Notes under the pieces: model-generated
The model's database searches: none
Told to the model about the DNA's origin: nothing
What the model saw: the letters and a program-made list of their open reading frames with translations, nothing else
Program-made: the position numbers and the translations under genes
Source of the DNA: Moduliflexus sp964602655
Lineage (GTDB): Bacteria > Moduliflexota > Moduliflexia > Moduliflexales > Moduliflexaceae
Assembly: GCA_964602655.1 (NCBI GenBank)
Contig: CAZRSF010000088.1
Span: 1 to 24,413, forward strand
DNA length: 24,413 nt
Reading direction: 5' to 3'
Shown: positions 7,128-13,372 of the stretch, piece after piece
How positions within the stretch are numbered: position 1 is the stretch's first letter
Layout of the letters: each line of letters starts with the position of its first letter

Positions 7128-8018
7128 ATGCGTGGATCATTGTCCGAAAAATGTGATTCATTACTCGTTCGGGACGCCGAAATGATCAAAGACGACGCGC
7201 CGATCTTGCGGCGCATCATCACGAATTTCGGCGAGATCACGCTGCTGCGGGCGCGATACGTGCGCCAGCATTTCAGCCGCCATACGCACGAAGATTTTCC
7301 GGTTGGCGTGATCGAAGAAGGCGCGTTAGGGTTCGATTATCGCGGCGAGCGCGTGATCGCGCCGCAGGGCAGCATCAACCTCGCCAATCCCGGCGAACCG
7401 CATACTGGGCACGCGCTGTGTGAAACCGGCTGGACGTATCGCATGTTTTACTCTGACACTGACGTCATGCAGCGGATCGCTTCCGAAATTCATGGCGCTC
7501 CTGCCGATATTCCATTTTTTGCCTCCGGCGTCCTGCATGATCCGGCATTAGCGTCTGAATTGCGTGACCTTCACTCCGCCTGCGAATCAGGGCAACTTGT
7601 GCCGTTAGAATTAGAAACGCGGCTGTTATTGACGTTCGGACAGTTGATTCTCCGCCATGCCGACAGTCATCCGCAGCCGCGTCGCATCGGCGCGGAGCCG
7701 CAGGCCATCCGCCGCACCAAAGCCTGGATTGACGCCCATTATACTGAGGAAATCACGCTGAACGATCTCTCGAATGCCGCGTTTCTCAGCCCATTCCATC
7801 TTACCCGCGTGTTTCAGCAGGAGACCGGCCTGCCGCCGCATGTCTATCTGATTCAGCGCCGCATTATTCGCGCGAAAGAGCTTCTGTCGCAAGGTTGGAG
7901 TTTGACTGAGGTGGCCTACGAACTTGGTTTTGTGGATCAAAGTCATTTTCATCGCCATTTCAAACGCATCGTCGGCATGACGCCCGGCGAATATCGTCAA
8001 GCGATCCGCGGCGTTTAA
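7128..8018 (+). CDS. AraC-family transcriptional regulator
   Basis: A 296-aa regulator with an N-terminal cupin-like AraC ligand-binding domain (RHTHEDFPVGVIEEGALGF, then the conserved NLANPGEPHTGHA) and a C-terminal double helix-turn-helix at about residues 195-294 (ITLNDLSNAAFLSPFHLTRV and SLTEVAYELGFVDQSHFHRH, then GMTPGEYR). The ligand is unknown. Regulators of this subtype often stand next to EamA or LysE exporters, and an EamA gene begins 0.9 kb downstream. The start is uncertain: ATG 7128 has GAGG only 2 nt away, while ATG 7182 has a GGGA at better spacing and begins just before the conserved region. The stop codon overlaps the convergent gene by 3 bp. Confidence 0.88.
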   Translation: MRGSLSEKCDSLLVRDAEMIKDDAPILRRIITNFGEITLLRARYVRQHFSRHTHEDFPVGVIEEGALGFDYRGERVIAPQGSINLANPGEPHTGHALCETGWTYRMFYSDTDVMQRIASEIHGAPADIPFFASGVLHDPALASELRDLHSACESGQLVPLELETRLLLTFGQLILRHADSHPQPRRIGAEPQAIRRTKAWIDAHYTEEITLNDLSNAAFLSPFHLTRVFQQETGLPPHVYLIQRRIIRAKELLSQGWSLTEVAYELGFVDQSHFHRHFKRIVGMTPGEYRQAIRGV

Positions 8019-8350
8019 GCCGCATGCGCGATGCTTTGCGGCGCTGCCGGACGCGCCTTTGGCGACGGCAATAACCGCGCCATCGCTGTTTTGACGCGGA
8101 ACGTCCAGCGGCGCTGCTGTTGCGCTTCTGCCAGATTCCAGAGACTATTCAACATCGTATTCAGCAGCAAATCTACCGTATCCACAGAAGCGTCCTGCCG
8201 CGTAATCCGCAACGCCTCAGCCTGCGTTTCGCATAAATCCGCCAAAATATGCGGATTCGCCGTCTGTTGACTGTATTGTTCCACTAATCGGCAGAAATCC
8301 GCGACAGACGTTTGATTCGGTTGGATTGAAAACGATGATGCTTTGCGCAT
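8015..8350 (-). CDS. Hypothetical protein, 111 aa
   Basis: Not recognised. A soluble, mostly helical protein with no signal or membrane segment; the middle (CRLVEQYSQQTANPHILADL, DLLLNTMLNSLWNLAEAQQQ) looks like a small helical bundle and the last 25 residues are Pro/Ala-rich and probably disordered. The start is well supported by GGAGG 6 nt upstream. It is convergent with the AraC gene and shares bases 8015-8018 with it at the stop codons. The paired palindrome at 8370-8418 lies just upstream, in its probable leader. Confidence 0.65.
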   Translation of the reverse strand: MRKASSFSIQPNQTSVADFCRLVEQYSQQTANPHILADLCETQAEALRITRQDASVDTVDLLLNTMLNSLWNLAEAQQQRRWTFRVKTAMARLLPSPKARPAAPQSIAHAA

Positions 8351-8369
8351 ATCTGCCTCCTTCTCTGAT

Positions 8370-8418
8370 GTACGACGAAACTGCGTTTCGTCGGCGTCGA
8401 AACGCAGTTTCGACCTAC
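8370..8418. repeat. Paired palindromes, inverted relative to each other
   Basis: Box 1 at 8373-8393 is CGACGAAAC-TGC-GTTTCGTCG and box 2 at 8396-8414 is GTCGAAAC-GCA-GTTTCGAC. The core of box 2 is the reverse complement of the core of box 1, and GTA/TAC flank the whole. Box 2 resembles the inner palindrome of the MITE-like copies A and B. The region 8351-8942 has no gene and otherwise holds the signals listed separately. Confidence 0.8.
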
Positions 8419-8520
8419 AAACTTCTTCGGGAACAACAACCAGTTGAGGCGTTATGTTCACATTGCGTGATTGCTCTCACCCACCTGCGCTCGGCGTTGT
8501 TCCCTGTATGCTGTTATCAA

Positions 8521-8549
8521 TTGACTATACGATGCGACAAGTTTATAAA
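8521..8549 (+). promoter_or_regulatory. Sigma-70-type promoter without an adjacent gene
   Basis: TTGACT (8521-8526) and TATAAA (8544-8549) are separated by exactly 17 bp, five of six consensus bases each. Transcription would begin near 8556. The nearest downstream gene starts at 8943, but a terminator-like hairpin follows within 40 nt. Confidence 0.5.
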
Positions 8550-8592
8550 TTTGTCAAGAATGATTATGATAAAAATAGAATATTTTACGAAT

Positions 8593-8628
8593 GAAAGGCA
8601 AAATCAAGCCTTTCGGGGTATTTTTTTT
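8593..8628 (+). terminator. Hairpin plus T-run, possible terminator of a short RNA
   Basis: GAAAGGC (8593-8599) pairs with GCCTTTC (8608-8614); GGGGTA follows, then eight T residues (8621-8628). The gap between stem and T-run weakens the call. With the promoter at 8521-8549 it would define an RNA of about 70 nt, or an attenuated leader of the EamA gene. Confidence 0.35.
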
Positions 8629-8885
8629 GATTCGAAATGATGCGAGAGTGAAGACGGCAAAAATCGGAGATAACTTGAAGCCATTCGTAAATTCAGGCGT
8701 TCCCGGTGAATGTGAATATAGCGTGGCACAATCGAATCAACTCGTCAAGAAGAAAAAATCAAATGAAAAAGATTACAATCGGTTCGACAACCGCAAGAAT
8801 GTACAAGACAGCCCTGCCATTTCCACGTATATTATCCCCGTCGTTGAATCCGTCTCGTTAACATCTTTCGGAATATCAGGCAGGG

Positions 8886-8913
8886 TTGACACGTCGAACG
8901 GGAATACTATGTT
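8886..8913 (+). promoter_or_regulatory. Candidate promoter of the EamA transporter gene
   Basis: TTGACA (8886-8891), 16-bp spacer, TATGTT (8908-8913). The -35 is perfect and the -10 has four of six bases. It ends 30 bp before the start codon of the transporter. Confidence 0.4.
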
Positions 8914-8942
8914 TATCATGTTCATCCTGTCTAACAACATCT

Positions 8943-9875
8943 ATGAAACATCTTCGCGCCTATCTCGATTTATCGTCTGCGATGGCGATTGTCGGCAGTT
9001 CGGTGGTTGTCGGAAAAATGATCACCGCTCATTTTCCGGTATTTCTTGCCGGAGCATTACGTTTCGCGATTGCCTCTGCGATTCTGTTGCCGTTGCTCTA
9101 CGTTCGGGAACACAGCTTGCGACGCGGCATTCTTCGCAACGATTGGGGCATTCTGTTTCTGCAAGCATTCTGCGGCGTCTTTCTGTTTACGGTTTTCCTG
9201 CTGTTCGGCTTGCGCCTCACCAGCGCGGCGGAAGGCGGCATTATCACCAGCGCGTCTCCGGCGGTATTGGGGCTGATTTCGGTCATCTGGCTGAAGGAGC
9301 GAGCGACGCGCAACGTGTACGCCGGAATCGCGTTGACGGTCTGCGGAATTTTGTTCGTCAACGTCTTCGGCGGCGCGTCGAATATTGAACGCGGGATCAT
9401 GCCGTTTGCGGGAAATCTGCTGATTTTCGGCGCAGTTGTAGGGGAAGCGCTCTTCAGCATCTTTGGGAAAATGCTGAGCAAAACGATCTCGCCGCTCTGT
9501 ATCGCCACCTGGATGAGTCTGTTCGGCCTGTTGCTGTTTCTGCCGCTCGGTCTGTATGAAGCGGCGCAGTTCGATTTTACGGCGTTGACGCTTGCGGATT
9601 GGGCAGCCATCGGCTATTCCGGCGTGATTGTGACGGTCGTGGCGTTTCTATTCTGGTTTTCAGGGTTGGCGCAAGTCGAAGCGAGCCGCGCCGCCGTCTT
9701 TACGGGCGTCATGCCGCTCAGCGCCCTTGCGCTCTCGGCGCTGCTGCTGCGCGAGCCGATTTCCTACGCCCATCTGCTCGGCTGTCTCTGCGTTCTGCTC
9801 GGTATCGGCTTGATTACCAGAACGCCGCATCCTCGTCGCGAACCTGCCTGCGCCGCCCTTCCTGCCGAACACTAA
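8943..9875 (+). CDS. EamA/DMT-family transporter
   Basis: A 310-aa inner-membrane protein with about ten transmembrane helices arranged as two EamA repeats (about residues 7-137 and 150-285). Family marks include TSAAEGGIITSASPAVLGLI with the following WLKERATRN in repeat 1 and ASRAAVFTGVMPLSALALSA with LLLREPISYAHLLG in repeat 2. The substrate is unknown; members move amino acids, metabolites or drugs, usually outward. The start MKHLRAYLDL is chosen because it leads directly into the first helix, although the ribosome binding site is poor. It follows an AraC regulator of a type often paired with such exporters and is followed by a palindrome 17 nt past its stop. Confidence 0.88.
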   Translation: MKHLRAYLDLSSAMAIVGSSVVVGKMITAHFPVFLAGALRFAIASAILLPLLYVREHSLRRGILRNDWGILFLQAFCGVFLFTVFLLFGLRLTSAAEGGIITSASPAVLGLISVIWLKERATRNVYAGIALTVCGILFVNVFGGASNIERGIMPFAGNLLIFGAVVGEALFSIFGKMLSKTISPLCIATWMSLFGLLLFLPLGLYEAAQFDFTALTLADWAAIGYSGVIVTVVAFLFWFSGLAQVEASRAAVFTGVMPLSALALSALLLREPISYAHLLGCLCVLLGIGLITRTPHPRREPACAALPAEH

Positions 9876-9892
9876 ACGTTATGGTCAGGAAC

Positions 9893-9927
9893 AAGCTGTC
9901 AGACACCTTTAAGGTGTCTGACAGCTT
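9893..9927. repeat. 33-35-bp palindrome (16-1-16 core)
   Basis: Core 9894-9926: arms AGCTGTCAGACACCTT and its exact reverse complement around one T, with one further matched pair outside. It lies 17 nt past the stop of the EamA gene. The arm is almost identical to those at 5404 and 16635. Confidence 0.9.
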
Positions 9928-10092
9928 ATTGCTAAAACCCACTGCGAGAATGCAAAATCTGACCGGTAATCTACAGGCGTTCTCTGAAGCGAGAAATCCG
10001 ATCTGCCAATCTTTTTGCGAGATTTTCCGCTTGACACGAAAGGCCGGATTTGAATCTTTCGCGAATACACTGAATTCAAGGAGGCGGCAGAC

Positions 10093-11424
10093 ATGCAGAC
10101 GATTTTATCATTAGCGCAAGCGTTCGAATACATTTTGACATTGAAACCCCCGGCCACGCACAAAATGACGCCGGTAGAACGCACATTTCGCGTCTCGCGG
10201 ATGCGGATGTTTCTCGAACGGTTCGGCCATCCTGACCGGTCGTATCAGACGATTCATATTGCCGGAACCAAAGGCAAAGGCTCGACTGCGACCTTTCTCG
10301 CTTCGATTCTGAAGGCCGCCGGATTCCGCGTCGGGCTGTACACCTCGCCGCATGTTTCCGACCCGGCGGAACGCATTTCCGCGTCTATGCCGCTGCGCGA
10401 CTCGAATCGCCTGATGGAAATAATCACAAACATCGAAACCATGTTGGCTGAACTTGAACCGGATGCGCTCCCCGGCGGTTTCGACATTACGCCGTTCGAG
10501 TTAGTGACGCTGCTTGCGTTTTGCTATTTCCGCGAAACCGACTGCCAGATTGCAGTCATCGAAACCGGTATCGGCGGTCGGTGCGACGTGACGAACGTCA
10601 TTGAGCCGATTGCGTCGGTGTTGACGCCGATTGATTACGATCATACCGAAATTCTCGGCGATACATTGGAAAAAATCGCGAAAGACAAAGCCGGAATCAT
10701 CAAGCCGGGTGTTCCGGCGTTTTGTGGCTTGCAGCCGCCGGAAGTCAAGGCGGTGTTTCGGGCGGAGAGCGTTTTGCGGCAGGCAACGATTCGCTTTTTG
10801 GACGAAGAGTTGACGGCTTTTGCCTCGCAAACAAGCCGAGACGGCACATCCGTAACTTTCGCGTTCGACGGCATGACGCCGCACACAGTTCCGCTGCGGC
10901 TATCAGGTCAATTTCAGGCGGAAAACGCGGCGTTGGCCGCGTTGGTTATTCGACACATCTTCCCGAATATCTCAATGGAAATCACCGCGAAAGGGCTTTC
11001 CGAGGCGTTCTTGCCGGGACGCATGGAATTGATCTCCGCCGCGCCGCCTATTGTATTGGATGCCGCGCATACACCCTTAGCGATCCGGCGAGCGCTGGAA
11101 GCGTTTCAGCAGATGTTCCCCGGCGAAGCGATCCTGATTTTCGGCGCAGTGCATGGCAAAAACTATGCGGAAATGGCGCGGCTGCTGTCGCCTGCCTTTC
11201 GCGAGGTGATCATTTCCACGCCCGGATCATTCAAACAGAGCGAGCCGGAAGAGGTCTTTCATGTGTTTCAGCGGCAGCATCCAGACGTTCACCTGGAAAT
11301 TCACCCGGCGAATGCCCTACGATTGGCGCAAACGCTGGCGGAAGGACGCAAACCGATTTTCGTCACCGGTTCGTTTTACATGGTGGCAGAGATCCGGAAA
11401 TTGTTCAAACAATCGCAAGAATGA
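10093..11424 (+). CDS. folC: Bifunctional dihydrofolate synthase/folylpolyglutamate synthase
   Basis: A 443-aa cytoplasmic ATP-dependent ligase that joins glutamate to dihydropteroate or tetrahydrofolate. It carries the Mur-ligase-type P-loop HIAGTKGKGSTA (residues about 55-66), the folate-binding segment GLYTSPHVSDPAERIS, the catalytic stretch ETGIGGRCDVTNVI, and TPIDYDHTEILGDTLEKIAK with DKAGIIKPGVPAF. The C-terminal glutamate ligase domain shows LDAAHTP and the late GSFYMVAEIR motif. Length is normal. AAGGAGG at 10078-10084 is 8 nt before the ATG. The usual partner accD is not adjacent; instead the gene stands alone between two EamA transporters and ends about 50 bp before the riboswitch promoter. 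Confidence 0.95.
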   Translation: MQTILSLAQAFEYILTLKPPATHKMTPVERTFRVSRMRMFLERFGHPDRSYQTIHIAGTKGKGSTATFLASILKAAGFRVGLYTSPHVSDPAERISASMPLRDSNRLMEIITNIETMLAELEPDALPGGFDITPFELVTLLAFCYFRETDCQIAVIETGIGGRCDVTNVIEPIASVLTPIDYDHTEILGDTLEKIAKDKAGIIKPGVPAFCGLQPPEVKAVFRAESVLRQATIRFLDEELTAFASQTSRDGTSVTFAFDGMTPHTVPLRLSGQFQAENAALAALVIRHIFPNISMEITAKGLSEAFLPGRMELISAAPPIVLDAAHTPLAIRRALEAFQQMFPGEAILIFGAVHGKNYAEMARLLSPAFREVIISTPGSFKQSEPEEVFHVFQRQHPDVHLEIHPANALRLAQTLAEGRKPIFVTGSFYMVAEIRKLFKQSQE

Positions 11425-11477
11425 TGAAAATGGCAGTCCCGAATTACCAACCTGCTCTAAAAACAAAAAAAATTTCC

Positions 11478-11506
11478 TTGACAAGATTTTTAGCCGTACT
11501 TATTGG
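11478..11506 (+). promoter_or_regulatory. Candidate promoter of the riboswitch transcript
   Basis: A perfect TTGACA (11478-11483) is followed after 17 bp by TATTGG (11501-11506). The -10 is weak, but the position about 45 bp ahead of the riboswitch fits. Confidence 0.4.
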
Positions 11507-11548
11507 GATAAGTGAATTCAGTTCTTTAAATTGTGTGTCAATTCAGTA

Positions 11549-11662
11549 CTCTTTAGGGGCAAGGTGAAATTCCTGACCGGCGGTACAGTCCGCGAGCCGA
11601 CACATTCGGCTGATTCGGTGTGATTCCGAAACCGACAGTTACAGTCTGGATGGGATAAAGAG
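11549..11662 (+). promoter_or_regulatory. FMN riboswitch (RFN element)
   Basis: All conserved blocks of the RFN aptamer are present in order: AGGGGCAAGGTGAAATTCC, then TGACCGGCGGTACAGTCCG, CGAGCC, GATTCGGTGTGATTCCG, AAACCGACAGTTACAGTC, TGGATGGGA. The closing P1 stem is perfect: CTCTTTA (11549-11555) with TAAAGAG (11656-11662). It binds flavin mononucleotide. With the strong intrinsic terminator 35 nt later, it should switch transcription of the downstream transporter off when FMN is plentiful. Confidence 0.97.
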
Positions 11663-11696
11663 GCTGTTTATTGTGTATTGATGCGGCTATTCCCAC

Positions 11697-11732
11697 AAAA
11701 AAGCCCCGTAGTCTATTTACGGGGCTTTTTTT
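11697..11732 (+). terminator. Intrinsic terminator, expression platform of the FMN riboswitch
   Basis: A 13-bp perfect stem, AAAAAGCCCCGTA (11698-11710) with TACGGGGCTTTTT (11718-11730), a 7-nt loop and seven T residues at the 3' side. It stands between the aptamer and the EamA gene, as expected for transcriptional attenuation. Confidence 0.92.
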
Positions 11733-11762
11733 ATTTGCTTCCGTTTTCTTCACAAAGGAGTC

Positions 11763-11855
11763 ATGCGTGAACGCGGCATCAAACCCTGCCAGGGTTTCGA
11801 ACCCTGGCAGGGCTATTGGACTGCGGTTCATATCATGAAAGATATCGTATGTTGA
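11763..11855 (+). CDS. Possible 30-aa leader peptide overlapping the flavin transporter start
   Basis: ATG with AAAGGAG only 2 nt upstream, then 30 codons that read straight through the palindrome at 11784-11812 (peptide MRERGIKPCQGFEPWQG and on) and stop at TGA 11853-11855. That overlaps the transporter ATG at 11849. The transporter itself has only a weak ribosome binding site, so coupled translation is possible. The short spacing and repeat-derived content make it uncertain that the peptide is made. Confidence 0.3.
   Translation: MRERGIKPCQGFEPWQGYWTAVHIMKDIVC
11784..11812. repeat. Palindrome (13-3-13) of the 33-bp family
   Basis: CCCTGCCAGGGTT and its exact reverse complement around TCG. 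Placed in the 33-bp register (11782-11814) the sub-palindrome CCCTGCCAGGG falls at arm positions 3-13 as in the other copies. This copy lies between the riboswitch terminator and the transporter start. Confidence 0.85.
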
Positions 11856-12793
11856 AAAAAACAACGTTAGGCGCATTATTCGTGAGTATCGCAGCGGCAA
11901 TGTGGGGTTTTGACGGCGTGGTGTTGACGCCGCGTTTATTCAATTTGGATGTCAGTTACGTGGTCTTTATGCTCCACGCCCTGCCGTTTCTCGCGATGAA
12001 TCTGATCTTATTCGGGGAATATAAACGCGTAAAAACTCTGAGTCCGTCAGATGTCATCTATTTTTTCTTGATCGCCCTGTTCGGCGGCGCATTAGGAACG
12101 CTGGCGATTGTCAAAGCGCTGTTTCTCGTGGAATTCAAGGCGTTGACAGTGGTTGCGCTGCTGCAGAAATTGCAGCCGGTGTTTGCGGTGCTGCTGGCAA
12201 GATTCCTGCTCAAAGAACGCTTTGGGAAAAACTTCATATTCTGGGCAGCAGTGGCGCTCGGCGCGAGTTATTTCTTGACCTTCGAATTCAATCGGCCTGA
12301 ATTGGCGCTCGGCGGCAAGATGCTGCCTGCCGCTCTGTATGCCGTTCTCGCCGCGTTTTCGTTCGGCAGCGCGACGGTTTTCGGCAAGCGCGTCCTGAAC
12401 AAAGTGCCGTTCCAGACTGCGCTCTTCTTCCGCTATGGCTTAACCGCGCTGATTACGTTGGTCATCGTCCTGGTCAACGGCAAAATGAACCAATTCACCC
12501 AGACCACGCCGACAAACTGGGCGTTTTTCGCGCTGATCGGCGCGACGACCGGCAGCGGCGCGATCCTGCTCTATTACTACGGGTTGCGGCACATCACGGC
12601 GAATGTCTCGACCATGTGCGAACTCTGCTTCGTCGTATCCAGCATTCTATTCGATTTTCTGTTCAACGGCCACATTCTCAGCCCGATTCGGTGGGTCAGT
12701 TCCGGGGTCATGCTGGCAGCGATCTATATGATTACCAGAACTCAGCCTGAAGAAACGGAAACCGTAGGCGATTCCGCTCTATGCGAAGCCTGA
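11849..12793 (+). CDS. EamA/DMT-family transporter under FMN riboswitch control, probable riboflavin transporter (RibN-like)
   Basis: A 314-aa membrane protein with about ten helices in two EamA repeats (about residues 8-140 and 155-295). Visible family marks are VVALLQKLQPVFAVLLARFL with LKERFGKNF and, in the second half, GSGAILLYYYGLRHITANVS. The FMN riboswitch and terminator directly upstream point to flavin or precursor uptake. EamA-type RibN riboflavin transporters under FMN riboswitches are known from proteobacteria, and this role is inferred from that. No rib biosynthesis gene is adjacent. The start MLKKTTLGAL is preferred because the first helix follows. A longer TTG start (11816) would lie against the palindrome. 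Confidence 0.85.
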   Translation: MLKKTTLGALFVSIAAAMWGFDGVVLTPRLFNLDVSYVVFMLHALPFLAMNLILFGEYKRVKTLSPSDVIYFFLIALFGGALGTLAIVKALFLVEFKALTVVALLQKLQPVFAVLLARFLLKERFGKNFIFWAAVALGASYFLTFEFNRPELALGGKMLPAALYAVLAAFSFGSATVFGKRVLNKVPFQTALFFRYGLTALITLVIVLVNGKMNQFTQTTPTNWAFFALIGATTGSGAILLYYYGLRHITANVSTMCELCFVVSSILFDFLFNGHILSPIRWVSSGVMLAAIYMITRTQPEETETVGDSALCEA

Positions 12794-12803
12794 TGAGATG
12801 AGA

Positions 12804-12916
12804 GCTGTTACGTTCTATTCGAAACGTTCCCTTCGACAAGCTCAGGGAACGGCGCCGTCCGTTCCCTGAGCTTGTCGAAGGGAACACAGGCCATCCTTTT
12901 TATAGAACGTAACAGC
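12804..12916. repeat. Nested inverted-repeat element, 113 bp
   Basis: Outer exact 15-bp arms GCTGTTACGTTCTAT (12804-12818) and ATAGAACGTAACAGC (12902-12916) enclose an inner exact 26-bp inverted repeat (12826-12851 and 12860-12885) built from the common CCCTTCGACAAGCTCAGGG repeat. It begins 10 nt after the transporter stop. The sequence GTAACAGCCTTG at its right edge (12909-12920) recurs at 24133-24144, again before a CTCTCC/GGAG-type hairpin. It looks like a MITE-like or nested repeat insertion. Confidence 0.8.
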
Positions 12917-12962
12917 CTTGCTCTCCCCGAAGGGGAATCGCGGAGACGCTGCGTCACATCAC

Positions 12963-13256
12963 TTATTCGATATCTTCTTTTTCCGCCTTGGCTTTCGCGA
13001 TCATCTGCCGCGTCCATTTTTCTTTGTACGAATTGAAGCGCTGCACTAAATTTTGAATACGAAACTTCAGTTGCGTATTCGTAATCGGCTTGCCCCACCA
13101 TTTTCTGACAAGCGCCTCAGTCTGTGACAACAGCGGTTTCGGTTCCCGCGCAATCGCGCCGACGAAAAAATCTTCGTACTGTTTTTCCAAGAGCTTTATA
13201 TTGGTTTCGATCAAATCCAAATCCTGTTGCATCTGCGTGTTATCATTGAATGCCAT
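12963..13256 (-). CDS. Small conserved protein resembling the MXAN_5187 C-terminal domain
   Basis: A 97-aa protein, helical throughout. The pattern LEKQYEDFFVGAIAREPKPL followed by PITNTQLKFRIQNLVQRFNS and YKEKWTR matches, from memory, the MXAN_5187 C-terminal domain found in myxobacteria and related groups (REP, then NT-x-L-x-F, R-x-N-x-Y, W-x-R). Its function is unknown. The start MAFNDNTQ has GGGAG about 8 nt upstream. It follows uvrC on the same strand after 106 bp that hold several hairpins, so it may be co-transcribed with uvrC or started separately. Confidence 0.72.
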   Translation of the reverse strand: MAFNDNTQMQQDLDLIETNIKLLEKQYEDFFVGAIAREPKPLLSQTEALVRKWWGKPITNTQLKFRIQNLVQRFNSYKEKWTRQMIAKAKAEKEDIE

Positions 13257-13271
13257 AATTTTTCTCCCTTC

Positions 13272-13372
13272 CCCGCCGATAAATCGGCGGGCTATTCGCG
13301 TGCGTCCCTCCGGGACATCAATGTATTCGCCCTGAAAGGGCGACGGAATACAGACAGAGGTTTTAACCTCTG
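13272..13372. repeat. Comb of four hairpins between uvrC and the next gene
   Basis: Four palindromes in 101 bp: CCCGCCGAT/ATCGGCGGG (13272-13291), GTCCC/GGGAC (13304-13316), GTATTCGCCCT with AGGGCG and GAATAC (13323-13351), and CAGAGGTT/AACCTCTG (13355-13372). The last one contains the uvrC stop codon. The group forms the 5' leader of the 97-aa gene on the minus strand. Confidence 0.75.

Noticed and set aside
8591..9388. 265-codon plus-strand frame overlapping the EamA-1 gene
   Set aside because: Its product is rich in Arg, Gly and His with no domain pattern, and it is out of frame with a clear transporter; it is a shadow frame.
10031..10036. Perfect TTGACA upstream of folC
   Set aside because: No acceptable -10 hexamer lies at 16-18 bp; left out as a promoter call.
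11553..11900. 115-codon minus-strand frame across the FMN riboswitch
   Set aside because: It is antisense to a highly conserved structured RNA and its terminator; the peptide has no recognisable pattern.
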